Both the position numbers and the translations under genes were made by a program. DNA of 64,000 nt from Bacteroides caccae (GTDB taxonomy: Bacteria > Bacteroidota > Bacteroidia > Bacteroidales > Bacteroidaceae), in NCBI RefSeq assembly GCF_002222615.2, contig NZ_CP022412.2, positions 4,278,001 through 4,342,000 on the forward strand. Reading direction: 5' to 3'. Numbering within the stretch: position 1 is the stretch's first letter; every line of letters begins with the position of its first letter. Positions 17,898 through 27,180 of this stretch are shown here, in pieces. The notes beneath the pieces were generated by a model. It was not told the DNA's origin. It saw nothing but the letters and a program-made list of their open reading frames with translations, and searched no databases.

Positions 17898-18605
17898 TTA
17901 AATCTCCCCATTCACCCCTAAGCCGAACAAGGCGAAATCGCCCAGGCAAGGGTCATCCGGGAAAACCTCAGCCAATGCTGCCGTTATCTGACGGGCATTT
18001 TTCAAAGAGAAGGTTTCTGTATCCGTCAACTTGAAATAATGGGCTACCCGGCAGACGTGTGTATCCAAAGGAACAATCAGTTCTTTGCGGTCAAAGCTCT
18101 TCCAAATTCCAAAATCAACTGCCGAATCCCGGCGAATCATCCAACGCAAAAACATATTGAGTTTCTTTTGAGGACTTTTAGCGGATACTTCAAGGAATGA
18201 GCACAACTTTTCCATAGGTATTCCTGAGTACGCATTCAAAGTTTCTTCCAAGCTTTCAAACTGTGTATAGGCTGCATATAATCGCCGGAAGTATCCATAA
18301 AAGTCGGCATATGACAGCATACGATAAAAGCTATTGGTTACTCCCGAAGGGAAATCGACCTCCCACTGGCGGGACAGCACATACTGATAAGGCGAATCTC
18401 CCATCAGCCTGTGCAGTTCGTCTGCTTTCTTCAATATCTGTTTGCGATTGCCGAAACTCATAATCGCGGTTAGCAAGCCACTGATTTCAATATCCTGTTT
18501 CAGCGTATAGCGATGAGGGAATTGTACCGGGTCGCTTGTAATAAAGTCTGCGCAATGGTAAATCTCCGCACACATCAAAAGTTTATTCTTTATATCTTCA
18601 GTCAT
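17898..18605 (-). CDS. TIGR02757 family protein (DUF2400)
   Basis: A 235-residue protein of the TIGR02757/DUF2400 family, conserved in Bacteroidetes and a few other groups. Family traits include the basic-aromatic core (RYTLKQDIEISGLLTAIMSFGNRKQIL at the start), the W-MIRRD segment and the PLDTHVCRVAHYF motif near residue 180. The latter resembles the HhH-GPD/endonuclease III fold and hints at a DNA-repair-like ancestry. The biochemical role is unknown. Its ATG overlaps the stop of a short upstream reading frame by 4 nt (ATGA). Confidence 0.88.
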   Translation of the reverse strand: MTEDIKNKLLMCAEIYHCADFITSDPVQFPHRYTLKQDIEISGLLTAIMSFGNRKQILKKADELHRLMGDSPYQYVLSRQWEVDFPSGVTNSFYRMLSYADFYGYFRRLYAAYTQFESLEETLNAYSGIPMEKLCSFLEVSAKSPQKKLNMFLRWMIRRDSAVDFGIWKSFDRKELIVPLDTHVCRVAHYFKLTDTETFSLKNARQITAALAEVFPDDPCLGDFALFGLGVNGEI

Positions 18606-18772
18606 TTTGAGAATGTATCTAGTATTGAAAGTGCAAACAGAACTATCAATGAAAGTCCCACGGCATAACCCAATTTAAGAACTTTACGGCAGACGGAAAG
18701 TTGCCTGCCGGATAGCTGAATAGCCTTATTAAAAAAGTATGCTATTCGTTGAGTGCAGCTATATACAGAGTT
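18602..18772 (-). CDS. Possible short membrane-protein reading frame upstream of TIGR02757
   Basis: A 56-codon open frame with one clear hydrophobic helix near its end (LGYAVGLSLIVLFALSILD). Its TGA overlaps the ATG of the TIGR02757 gene, which suggests coupling. A minus-strand TATCTTTG box at 18823-18830 could start the transcript. No ATG, GTG or TTG stands at a suitable place near its beginning, so it may be the tail of a decayed gene. Elsewhere 18773-19043 shows no gene. Confidence 0.35.
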   Translation of the reverse strand, partial: NSVYSCTQRIAYFFNKAIQLSGRQLSVCRKVLKLGYAVGLSLIVLFALSILDTFSK

Positions 18773-19043
18773 TCATAAATAGATGAATATCGTTGGTTTA
18801 TCAATCAATTACAATTACGCTACAAAGATAGCAAATCTTACTTCATATCCCAATGTGGTACGGTATTGGCAGATTATTTATAGTAAGGAAATACTTTAAA
18901 GGTATTAATTACAAGATTAATAAATTGATTTATAAAGATATACCCTATTCCAAAGCAAAAGAATGATGCTATCCAATCATTCCCTTTTGAAAAAAGGCAT
19001 ATCATTTTGAAAAGAGTAACAATCGATAAATAATCAGACAACG

Positions 19044-20357
19044 ATGAAAGTTTGCAAATTTGAAAAAATTAAAGATGAAGATGATATCAAGCAAGTTATC
19101 AACTGTATCCGGCAGGAACACCCTTATGTGGCCGTACTTCCTGTATTGACACAGTTGCAAGAATGGATGCAGGCTATCTCCGCCAGTTGGTTCCACGAAG
19201 AAGACGAAGCTTCTCATACCACAGTTAATGCTATCGAAGAATATTGTTATAGCCTGACCAATCATCTCATCACAGAACCGCAATTGAATCAGGATATGAA
19301 AATCCGTATCCGAGAGTGCATAAAGAAGATACATGCATTGGTAGAGGACAAAGCTGATTTACTGATTGATAAAACAATAAAAGCTGAAATATACGGACTG
19401 TCCAGTGATTTATTCACTTACAGCTTGCGCCAACAGGGATTTCATGCCCAAACGCTGGATACCGGTAAATTTATGCAAATCAACCTGGAAAGAAAACCGG
19501 ATATCCCCTATATCCAGGAAACTGTCCGTCAATATATTGACGAAAACCAAGATTTCGACATTTTTGTCGCCCCGCTCTCTATCTGTAAGAATGTATATGG
19601 TGAAATAGACTTCATGAGCGAAAGGCGTAACGACTACTACGCAACAGTACTCGCTACCATTTTTCAAGCGGACGAAATAGTCTTATCCACCCAAATCAAT
19701 CATATCTATGCAAACCGGAACTGCCGGAGAGAGCAGCACTCACTGACCTATACGGAAGCCGAACAACTGATTAACAGCGGAGTTTACCTGCTCTACACAG
19801 ACTGCATCACCCTTGCGGCACGCTCCAATATGGCTATCCGCCTGACAGATATCCACGACCTGACAACCGAACGGCTCTATATCTCCTCTCATGACACAGG
19901 AGGCAGTGTCAAAGCAATACTTTCACAGGACTCGGCCACCTTTGTACGCTTTACGTCATTAAACGTATTGCCCGGCTATCTGCTAATGGGGAAACTACTG
20001 GAAGTCATCAACAAATATCAAATAAACGTCGTTTCAATGGCCTCATCCAACGTATCTATCTCCATGATGCTGACAGCCAGCAGTGATACCCTGCGAATAG
20101 TCCAAAGGGAACTGCATAAGTATGCCGAAATGGTCATAGACGAAAATATGTCCGTGATACACATCATCGGCTCACTTCACTGGAAACGCACCCAGGTAGA
20201 AAGCCACATCATGGACACTATCAAGGACATTCCCGTATCTCTCATTTCTTATGGGGGAAGCGACCACTGCTTCACGTTATCTGTGCACACCACAGATAAA
20301 AACAAGCTTATCAACTCACTGTCCAGACAATTCTTCGGCAACCAGTGCGCAGCCTGA
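19044..20357 (+). CDS. Aspartokinase homologue with degenerate active-site motifs and ACT domains
   Basis: A 437-residue protein with the layout of a monofunctional aspartokinase: an amino-acid-kinase domain (about 1-295) and two ACT domains (about 300-437, with FVRFTSLNVLPGYLLMGKLLEV and ISYGGSDHCFTLSV). The motifs that bind ATP and aspartate are poor. The N-terminal KFGGTS is KFEKIK, and the GRGGSD loop reads SERRND near residue 195. The ACT part is better preserved. It may be a regulatory or dead paralogue, or a kinase for another substrate. It stands alone between terminators. Confidence 0.8.
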   Translation: MKVCKFEKIKDEDDIKQVINCIRQEHPYVAVLPVLTQLQEWMQAISASWFHEEDEASHTTVNAIEEYCYSLTNHLITEPQLNQDMKIRIRECIKKIHALVEDKADLLIDKTIKAEIYGLSSDLFTYSLRQQGFHAQTLDTGKFMQINLERKPDIPYIQETVRQYIDENQDFDIFVAPLSICKNVYGEIDFMSERRNDYYATVLATIFQADEIVLSTQINHIYANRNCRREQHSLTYTEAEQLINSGVYLLYTDCITLAARSNMAIRLTDIHDLTTERLYISSHDTGGSVKAILSQDSATFVRFTSLNVLPGYLLMGKLLEVINKYQINVVSMASSNVSISMMLTASSDTLRIVQRELHKYAEMVIDENMSVIHIIGSLHWKRTQVESHIMDTIKDIPVSLISYGGSDHCFTLSVHTTDKNKLINSLSRQFFGNQCAA

Positions 20358-20370
20358 CCCGAAAAAAATA

Positions 20371-20411
20371 CCGGGGAGCAGATTTATCCACTCCCCGGCA
20401 TTTTTTCTTTT
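20371..20411 (+). terminator. Intrinsic terminator after the aspartokinase homologue
   Basis: An 8-bp GC stem (CCGGGGAG at 20371, CTCCCCGG at 20391) followed by a T-rich run. Confidence 0.85.
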
Positions 20412-20490
20412 CACTTTTATCCATACGTATTGACATTTTATTACCAACAAGCTAATAAAACTTCAATGACGTTCATTTACAAAATCCATA

Positions 20491-20715
20491 CTATCCAAAA
20501 CTGAAAGGAAAGGCGCTTTCATCGGATAAAGCAATCAATCCATTTTTTCGTTGAATACAAATTTTGTTCTCTCTTGCCAGCCAACCAGCAGCCAATGCTG
20601 TACTCTCTACGCTAAGGTTTAATCTTCTCGCCAATTCTGGTATTGAAATTTCACCAATTTCCTTTAGGGCACACCAGACCTTTCCGGCGTTCGTCCCTAC
20701 TATTCTTTTATCCAT
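20491..20715 (-). CDS. Winged helix-turn-helix protein (DUF2582 type)
   Basis: A 74-residue winged helix (GKVWCALKEIGEISIPELARRLNLS, the two-helix motif, then ALAAGWLARENKICIQRKNGL as recognition helix and wing). This matches the DUF2582 family of small DNA-binding proteins common in Bacteroidetes. An 8-bp inverted repeat (TTTGGTTA at 20736, TAACCAAA at 20771) lies immediately upstream of its start and could be its own operator. Targets unknown. Confidence 0.85.
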   Translation of the reverse strand: MDKRIVGTNAGKVWCALKEIGEISIPELARRLNLSVESTALAAGWLARENKICIQRKNGLIALSDESAFPFSFG

Positions 20716-21028
20716 GGCTATTATTTATTTAATAATTTGGTTACAATATAGCGATTTTAGTAATAGATTATAACCAAAAGAGCGTTTTTTATTTCAGGTT
20801 TTGACATTATTTAAAACATTAAAATCCATATCACCGCAAACGGTTAAAAATATGGTCATTTTATATACATTTATACCATACTTAAATACACGAAATATTA
20901 AAATAAATTATCAAACGAAGAAATAGAAAAGCATCGTCAACAAATAGATATTCTACAAATAAGCAATATCGGACAAGTCTGTTCCCTTTTTTACCAGTAC
21001 CTTTGCATAGTGAAATAACAATCAAACT
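20716..21028. promoter_or_regulatory. Divergent promoter region
   Basis: 313 nt between the winged-helix gene and the AraC gene. It contains the TTTGGTTA/TAACCAAA dyad near the winged-helix start and a TACCTTTG -7 box at 20998-21005 for the AraC gene. Nothing coding is visible. Confidence 0.5.
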
Positions 21029-21886
21029 ATGCAACAGAAGAAAACAACGAAAGAAGAGTATCAAAAGTGCGTAAATGTCGTAGTGGAATATATCAATCAG
21101 CATTTAGGAGAAGAGATTGATTTAAAATCGCTGGCCAAGGTTTCTAATTTCTCTCCTTTTTACTTTCACCGGATAATGAAAGCATTTCTCGGTGAACCGA
21201 TTGGTACGTTTATTGTCCGGACGCGGACAGAAGCTGCCGCACGCCTGCTCCGTTACTCGGATATCCCGATTGCCGATATAGCCTATCGCATCGGATATTC
21301 GTCCCCCTCTTCATTGTCGAAAGTATTCAGGCAGTTTTATGGGATTTCACCTTTAGAGTATCGAAACAATAAAAACTTTGTAATTATGAAACCAGCGATT
21401 ATCAGACCGGAATTGGAACTGAAAAGTGAGATTAAAAATGTACCTGCAAGAAATGTGATTTATATCCGCCTGTCCGGCGACTACAAACTGAATGATTATG
21501 GCGGCACCTGGGGACGGTTGTGGCAGTTTGTCAAAGAACAAAACCTGCCAATAGGGGATTTCAACCCGCTTTGCATCTATCACGACGACCCCAAAGTGAC
21601 ACCTGCCGAGAAGTTGCGTACAGATGTATGCATGGTAATGCCTGTTCAGGTAGCGCCTAAAGGCGACGTAGGATTCAAGACGCTTCCTGCCGGACGTTAT
21701 GCCATTTTCCTTTATAAAGGGTCGTATGACAATCTGCAAGCAGTGTATGATACTATTTACGGAAAATATCTGCCTGAAATGGAATGTACGTTGCGCGACG
21801 AAGCCAGTGCCGAACGTTATCTGAACGACCCGTGCAAAACGGCTCCCGAAGAGTTGCTGACGGAGATTTATATTCCCGTGGAATAA
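21029..21886 (+). CDS. AraC family regulator with GyrI-like effector domain
   Basis: A 285-residue Rob/SoxS-style regulator. The AraC DNA-binding domain is N-terminal (residues about 12-110; helices in LKSLAKVSNFSPFYFHRIMK and IADIAYRIGYSSPSSLSKVF). The C-terminal half (about 125-285) is a GyrI-like/BacT effector domain that binds small hydrophobic molecules in relatives such as Rob and BmrR. It may respond to drugs or bile-type compounds. It is monocistronic, with a good -7 box 24 nt upstream. Confidence 0.92.
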   Translation: MQQKKTTKEEYQKCVNVVVEYINQHLGEEIDLKSLAKVSNFSPFYFHRIMKAFLGEPIGTFIVRTRTEAAARLLRYSDIPIADIAYRIGYSSPSSLSKVFRQFYGISPLEYRNNKNFVIMKPAIIRPELELKSEIKNVPARNVIYIRLSGDYKLNDYGGTWGRLWQFVKEQNLPIGDFNPLCIYHDDPKVTPAEKLRTDVCMVMPVQVAPKGDVGFKTLPAGRYAIFLYKGSYDNLQAVYDTIYGKYLPEMECTLRDEASAERYLNDPCKTAPEELLTEIYIPVE

Positions 21887-22053
21887 AATGAAGTAAGAAG
21901 AATAAAATGCAGGTGTGCCGTTTCGTCTTGGCACACCTGCATTAACCTACTCATTCCATTCCCGATGAATGAGAATTACGACATACAGATAATCTTCCTC
22001 TCCTCGGAAACAGGAGTGATAATTTGAATGTATTGTAAAAATGGGACATTCTT

Positions 22054-22815
22054 TTATTTAAAGAAAACCATTTGCGCGATTGAAGGCATAGTTTCGTCCA
22101 ACATGCTTTCGCCGGTGAAGTTCCAAGAAACCCGGTTATCATAAGAATCGAGCGCAAGCCAATTGAAAGAAGCGGCACTGAAATAACCAACTCCGCAGAA
22201 AAGCACCCAGGCCGTTTTTCTATCTGTCGGTTCGCCCACCTCACATCGTATGCGGAATATCCAGTGATCCCTCGCATACAGAGACGGATTCAGTTCGAGT
22301 CCCGTCTGCACCAGATTCCCCGAATAAATTTCTCTTGAAGACATTTCCTCTGATGAAATATCCAGTAAGGAAACGACCAGATTATCCGACAGAGTTGTGA
22401 AACCGGCACTTTTCAGTTCTATAGGTGAATCATCATTAATCCGGTCTACGAATATCTGGCTACTTGTACACATCACTACATAGTCCACCGTATGAGAAGA
22501 AATAGCTTGCGAAATTTTTTCATTCAGCCGGAACAGACTTTTTTCGTACCTCGATGCACTTAGGGAATTCACTGCGTTCAGTTCTTCAAGGTCGGAATTC
22601 GTGATGTAAGACAGAACGGTGCTTTTCTTGTTCGGATTAATGTAATACTTCTGAACCGGTTCGCTGATATCTACGAATTTATTCAGGACATGAACATCGG
22701 ACTCGTAAGAATTACCCGCCTCGGCAGGAGTGTCAATAACAAAGCTGTCGCTACATCCACACAACAGGACGAGAAAAAGTAAAAAGCCTAGTTTAGTTAA
22801 TTGCAGATTCTTCAT
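22054..22815 (-). CDS. Lipoprotein of unknown function
   Basis: A 253-residue protein with a clear lipoprotein signal (hydrophobic residues 8-19, lipobox LCGCS, Cys near residue 21). I recognise no family. The mature part is mixed alpha/beta and ends in a beta-rich segment with several tryptophans (DHWIFRIRCEVG, AASFNWLALDSYDNRVSWNF). It stands alone between the AraC gene and the DUF3829 lipoprotein gene, from which it is 193 nt away. Confidence 0.75.
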   Translation of the reverse strand: MKNLQLTKLGFLLFLVLLCGCSDSFVIDTPAEAGNSYESDVHVLNKFVDISEPVQKYYINPNKKSTVLSYITNSDLEELNAVNSLSASRYEKSLFRLNEKISQAISSHTVDYVVMCTSSQIFVDRINDDSPIELKSAGFTTLSDNLVVSLLDISSEEMSSREIYSGNLVQTGLELNPSLYARDHWIFRIRCEVGEPTDRKTAWVLFCGVGYFSAASFNWLALDSYDNRVSWNFTGESMLDETMPSIAQMVFFK

Positions 22816-23008
22816 AACATACAGGATTTGGTTATCTTTTCCTATTTCATAAAATAGTTTAGTCTTATGGCAGCAAAGTTATGGGAAAGAAAATAAAAAA
22901 GTCTTGAACGAATTCAAGACTGCAGCTGATTTATATAGGATATAAATATTATTAACAATAATTCCCACTATCGTGCCAATGGTGGCAGGATAGCAGGAAA
23001 CTTTTTCT

Positions 23009-23878
23009 TTAGATAACGGAAAGTCCGTATTCGTAGGCATCGGACATTGCATTGTAATCTGCGTCCGAGTAAGCGCCTTTGTCCCTGGCTTTCTGCATAT
23101 CCTTCATAAAGGATTCTACGGAAGAGAGAAAACTCTGATAGTTTTTCAATTCTTCGTCATAGCCGGTAACGGCAGGAAGTTTCTTTGCGGCTTCCAGTTC
23201 CTTTTTCAATTCTGCCATTTTCACGTCAATCCGCATACCGTCCATTACGTGTTTACGGGAGTAGAGGTTCATGATGCTTTGTACGGTGCCCGACATTTTA
23301 CGCATAGCCATTATCTGGTCTTTCAACGGCTCGTCGGCGAGAAGTTCCTTTTCCGCCTGTTCAGTCAGAGGGCTTAATATATCGAAAATCACTTGTTTAT
23401 ATTCGGACATCGCTACACTCAACTGATAGTTCTCTTCCAAAAGTTTAGTGGTTTCCGCCTTTTTGTTATCCTTCCGGTAAGACAGGAATTTATCAAAGTT
23501 AGCGTAGAACCGTGCTCTCGAAGTAAATAATCCCCTGTAATTCTGTATCAGATTCTGACGGACTTCATCGTTGAAGTAGACACCCGGATTCATTAGTTCC
23601 GCAGTATCCCTGACCGAGACTTCCGGTGGCGCAATCGGAGCTACTTCGGGCACTTTCCCTGTCTGCTCCATATATCCCAATACCGCATTTATATCTTTTG
23701 CATTAGCTACATGCCTCAAAACAATGAGTGATGTATGATAATAGTTTATCACTTTACTGGCGTCGTCCAACTCTTCAGGAGTAGCCGAGGACGCAACCTG
23801 CTTCTTGTTCCCTCCCGAACAAGAAGCCAGCAAGAAAGCACCAACAAGTGCCCCTAACAATAAGATTCTTTTCTTCAT
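23009..23878 (-). CDS. DUF3829 family lipoprotein
   Basis: A 289-residue lipoprotein (lipobox LASCS, Cys near residue 20). The mature chain is strongly helical and charged, with a PEVAPIAPPEV linker near residue 80 and long amphipathic helices afterwards. It fits the DUF3829 family of Bacteroidetes and proteobacterial lipoproteins, whose function is unknown. It is on the minus strand with its own leader; two small-RNA genes lie upstream. Confidence 0.82.
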   Translation of the reverse strand: MKKRILLLGALVGAFLLASCSGGNKKQVASSATPEELDDASKVINYYHTSLIVLRHVANAKDINAVLGYMEQTGKVPEVAPIAPPEVSVRDTAELMNPGVYFNDEVRQNLIQNYRGLFTSRARFYANFDKFLSYRKDNKKAETTKLLEENYQLSVAMSEYKQVIFDILSPLTEQAEKELLADEPLKDQIMAMRKMSGTVQSIMNLYSRKHVMDGMRIDVKMAELKKELEAAKKLPAVTGYDEELKNYQSFLSSVESFMKDMQKARDKGAYSDADYNAMSDAYEYGLSVI

Positions 23879-24031
23879 AATGTTCAGTTTATTAAGTCTT
23901 TCGTACTATAACAATAAAAATCGTTTTTTGTTATAACCAAACAATACATATCGGATAAGTTAAAAAAGAACAGGAAAGTCCCAGATATTATCGACAATGA
24001 TTAAGGAATAAACAATCAAAAAGGTATAAAA

Positions 24032-24102
24032 ACAAAAAATGGCTACTCATCGCGAGCAACCAATCTTTTGTTAACCTTAAATCTAATACTTATGAAAAAA
24101 AC
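24032..24102 (-). ncRNA. Small RNA, copy 1 of a three-member family
   Basis: On the minus strand a TTTG element (complement of 24136-24139) is followed after exactly 19 nt by TACCTTTG (24109-24116), a perfect Bacteroides promoter. The predicted RNA of about 70 nt carries a core shared with the two other copies (AGATTTAAGGTTAACAAAAG) and ends in an imperfect hairpin (24040-24062) with a U-tract. The only plus-strand ORF here is a 23-codon frame that would begin inside the RNA, which I reject as coding. Confidence 0.72.
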
Positions 24103-24311
24103 ACAGTACAAAGGTACTAACTTCCACATAAATAGCAAATTTCAGCTCCCAAACAAGCAATAATATAACACGGTTTAATACTCGCCGAATCGCATTAACA
24201 TTTCAGACTTTACACGTTAACATTTAACATATTCATTCACAATCTGGGAAACGAAAAGCCTGAAGAATAACCAACACTCATTATTTTCAATGTTCGCTCA
24301 AATTTAAGGGC

Positions 24312-24379
24312 ATAAAAAAAGGCTATCTATCCCAGACAGCCAATCTTTTGTTAACCTTAAATCTAATACTATGAAAAAC
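24312..24379 (-). ncRNA. Small RNA, copy 2 of a three-member family
   Basis: Same design as copy 1: TTTG (24413-24416), a 19-nt spacer and TATCTTTG (24386-24393) on the minus strand, then the shared core, then a variable hairpin (24321-24341) and a U-tract. It lies about 280 bp upstream of copy 1 in the same orientation, so the pair looks like a tandem duplication. Confidence 0.75.
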
Positions 24380-24655
24380 ACAGTACAAAGATACGGACTT
24401 TCGGCTTATCTCCAAATTTATCGGGCAAAATGGGGTATCTTATAACATGGTTTAATAGAATCGGAATCCGATTAACATATAAACAGAACAACGTTAACAT
24501 TTAACAGTTTTCTTAAATATATAGGAGCGAAAAACTAAGAGAGATGCAAAAGTTTTCAAACTGGTTATCGAATCTTATTAAAGAGAGTTTAAGGTAAGTA
24601 ACAAATCCTCCACCCGCTTGTTTAGGATAGAAGGTAACCATCAAATTCTCATTAT

Positions 24656-25435
24656 ATGAATAGATTCGAAAATAAGGCAGTCATCATCACCGGTGCTGCC
24701 GGCGGCATTGGCGAAGCAACCACACGCCGCATTGTTTCTGAAGGCGGTAAAGTAGTCATTGCCGACCACTCCAAAGAAAAAGCGGAGCAACTTGCTGCCG
24801 AACTCACTCAATCGGGGGCTGACGTACGTCCCATTTATTTCTCCGCTACCGAACTGCAAAGCTGCAAAGAGCTGATTGACTTTGCAATGAAAGAGTACGG
24901 ACAAGTGGACATATTGATTAACAACGTAGGCGGAACCGACCCAAAACGTGACTTGGGTATTGAGAAACTGGATATTAACTACTTCGATGAAGTATTTCAT
25001 CTGAACCTCTGCTGCACCATGTATCTCTCCCAACAAGTGATTCCTATCATGGTGGCGCACGGCGGCGGAAATATCGTAAACGTGGCATCTATCAGCGGAA
25101 TGACTGCCGACGCCAACGGAACTTTATACGGAGCCAGCAAAGCAGGTGTCATCAACCTGACTAAATATATCGCCACCCAACTGGGCAAGAAGAATATCCG
25201 TTGCAACGCCGTAGCACCCGGACTGATACTGACTCCCGCCGCTCTGGATAATCTGAATGAGGACGTCCGCAACATCTTTTTGGGACAATGCGCCACGCCT
25301 TATTTGGGTGAACCGGAAGATGTGGCAGCTACCATTGCCTTTCTCGCCTCGAATGACGCCCGGTATATCACCGGACAAACAATCGTCGTAGACGGCGGAC
25401 TGACCACCCATAATCCAACCGTGGAATTATCATAA
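24656..25435 (+). CDS. SDR-family oxidoreductase, probable 7-alpha-hydroxysteroid dehydrogenase
   Basis: A 259-residue classical short-chain dehydrogenase. The cofactor loop TGAAGGIG is at residues about 12-19, NNVG at about 89-92, and the catalytic triad is S145-Y158-K162 (YGASK). The sequence is very close, from memory, to the Bacteroides fragilis NAD-dependent 7-alpha-hydroxysteroid dehydrogenase, which oxidises the 7-alpha hydroxyl of primary bile acids. That substrate is therefore the leading guess. It is monocistronic; the two small-RNA genes lie upstream on the other strand. Confidence 0.85.
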   Translation: MNRFENKAVIITGAAGGIGEATTRRIVSEGGKVVIADHSKEKAEQLAAELTQSGADVRPIYFSATELQSCKELIDFAMKEYGQVDILINNVGGTDPKRDLGIEKLDINYFDEVFHLNLCCTMYLSQQVIPIMVAHGGGNIVNVASISGMTADANGTLYGASKAGVINLTKYIATQLGKKNIRCNAVAPGLILTPAALDNLNEDVRNIFLGQCATPYLGEPEDVAATIAFLASNDARYITGQTIVVDGGLTTHNPTVELS

Positions 25436-25694
25436 AACAATATCGAACGGTACATCGCACGCCTCAAGTAGTTAAGTACAAACGGACAGCCTGCCCCGTC
25501 TATGCAGCAGAGATGATTTTAACTTCCGGTGATAAGGTATTTGCAGCTAAGTCAATCGGATATAGCAGCCCGGAGGGAAGCTACGGAAATATAACAGAGG
25601 ACACTTCTTTACCCACAACTGCACTACATATCATTAAAAACATAATGATATATATCCAATAACAGGATTACATATATCATCAAAATTAAACTTT

Positions 25695-25797
25695 GCTGTG
25701 CCACACTTCTACCACCCCGTTGGCACAGTCGTGCCATGCCTATGTCACAGTTGTGACAGCACGTTGGCACTGTTGTGACAATGGGGTGGCACAAGCA
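25695..25797. repeat. Cluster of nested palindromes (TGGCAC/TGTCAC type)
   Basis: Three short palindromes follow one another: TGGCACAGTCGTGCCA (25721), TGTCACAGTTGTGACA (25743) and a TTGGCAC...GTGACAA dyad (25764-25781). They are enclosed by an outer pair, CACCCCGTTG (25713) with CAATGGGGTG (25779), and by TGTGCCA (25697) with TGGCACA (25787). The whole could fold as a multi-branched structure. The surrounding intergenic space (25436-26012) holds no convincing gene; short frames at about 25470-25660 and 25849-25995 are open but unsupported. Confidence 0.7.
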
Positions 25798-26012
25798 TAG
25801 CGTTTGACGGTATCCGAACAGCATATATTAATCTACATTATACTCATTATGAAAAAGCCAACATTCATCTTTATTCTGTTATCCTTCATCACAATGTATA
25901 CCAACAGACAGATAACAAATATCATTAAAAGAAAGAAATATCGACAATCAAACAATAGTTTCGTTCAACAAATACTAACTTTACAACGTTTTTAATATAA
26001 AGAACGGACAGC

Positions 26013-27179
26013 ATGATTGTTAGAACGCTACTGGATACAGATCTCTATAAGTTTACCACATCGTACGCTTATATCAAACTATTTCCCTATGCAATGGGGA
26101 AATTCAGCTTCCATGATAGAAATGAGACTGAATATACTGAAGAATTTCTGGAAAGACTTAAAAATGAAATTGATAAGCTAAGCCGATTGAGACTTACAGA
26201 AGAAGAACTGGAATACATGACACGAAATTGCCGGTTCCTTCCGAGAGTTTATTGGGAATGGCTGTCATCTTTCCGCTTTCATCCGGATAAAATCAAGATA
26301 CATTTGGACGAAGCACATCATCTTCACATCGAAGTCAGTGATTTCCTCTATAAAGCTACCCTGTATGAAGTACCTTTACTTGCCATTGTATCCGAAATAA
26401 AGAACCAGTTCTTCGGCAATGTAGCCGATATGGACGAAATCTTATGCAAATTATCGGAGAAAGTGGAACTGTCCAATCAACATCGGTTACGTTTCTCGGA
26501 GTTCGGTACGCGGCGGAGATTTTCTGTCCATGTACAGGAAACGGTTATCAGAAAATTAAAAGAAACGGCGCAGTATTGCACAGGCACTTCCAACTGCTAT
26601 TTTGCAATGAAGTACGACATGAAAATGATGGGTACTCACCCGCATGAGTGGTTCATGTTTCATGGAGCGCAATTCGGATATAAACACGCCAACTACATGG
26701 CACTCGAAAACTGGGTGAATGTTTATGACGGTGATTTGGGCATTGCCTTATCCGATACTTATACTTCCGGTATCTTCCTCAGCAATCTCAGCCGCAAACA
26801 GGCGAAACTGTTTGACGGTGTCCGCTGCGATTCCGGCAACGAATTCAGGTTTATAGACAGTCTGATATCCCGTTACAAAGAACTGGGAATTGACGCGACT
26901 ACCAAGACTATCGTTTTCAGCAATGCCCTTGATTTCACAAAAGCACTGGAGATTCAGGAATATTGCAGGAACAAAATCCGCTGTTCCTTCGGCATCGGGA
27001 CAAATCTCACCAATGATACCGGATTCGAACCTTCAAACATCGTTATGAAACTGACACAATGCAAGATGAACGTCAATCAGGAATGGCGGGAATGTATCAA
27101 GCTATCCGACGACGAAGGTAAACATACCGGTAGTCCGGAAGAAGTACAGGCATGTCTGTATGAATTGAGACTGAATTAG
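26013..27179 (+). CDS. pncB: Nicotinate phosphoribosyltransferase
   Basis: A 388-residue enzyme of the Preiss-Handler NAD salvage pathway, which converts nicotinate and PRPP to nicotinate mononucleotide. Family features include the N-terminal LLDTDLYKFTTSYAY (substrate-site Tyr/Lys region), the conserved histidine segment GTHPHEWFMFHG near residue 212, and the phosphate-binding IGTNLTND near residue 330. Length is normal for the PncB type. It is convergent with the next gene, and the two stop codons are 1 nt apart. Confidence 0.96.
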   Translation: MIVRTLLDTDLYKFTTSYAYIKLFPYAMGKFSFHDRNETEYTEEFLERLKNEIDKLSRLRLTEEELEYMTRNCRFLPRVYWEWLSSFRFHPDKIKIHLDEAHHLHIEVSDFLYKATLYEVPLLAIVSEIKNQFFGNVADMDEILCKLSEKVELSNQHRLRFSEFGTRRRFSVHVQETVIRKLKETAQYCTGTSNCYFAMKYDMKMMGTHPHEWFMFHGAQFGYKHANYMALENWVNVYDGDLGIALSDTYTSGIFLSNLSRKQAKLFDGVRCDSGNEFRFIDSLISRYKELGIDATTKTIVFSNALDFTKALEIQEYCRNKIRCSFGIGTNLTNDTGFEPSNIVMKLTQCKMNVNQEWRECIKLSDDEGKHTGSPEEVQACLYELRLN

Positions 27180-27180
27180 C

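Noticed and set aside
24371..24442. Short plus-strand ORF MKNTVQRYG... and its relatives at 24092 and 28062 as leader peptides
   Set aside because: The frames start inside elements whose promoter and terminator both point to the minus strand, and their sequences diverge after a few codons; a small RNA explains the conservation better.
25697..25793. CRISPR array
   Set aside because: The palindromic units are not separated by unique spacers of constant length and there are no cas genes.
25804..25995. Small frame with a hydrophobic start upstream of pncB
   Set aside because: It could be a short membrane peptide from the ATG at 25849, but there is no family, no coupling and no clear coding bias, so it was not listed as a gene.
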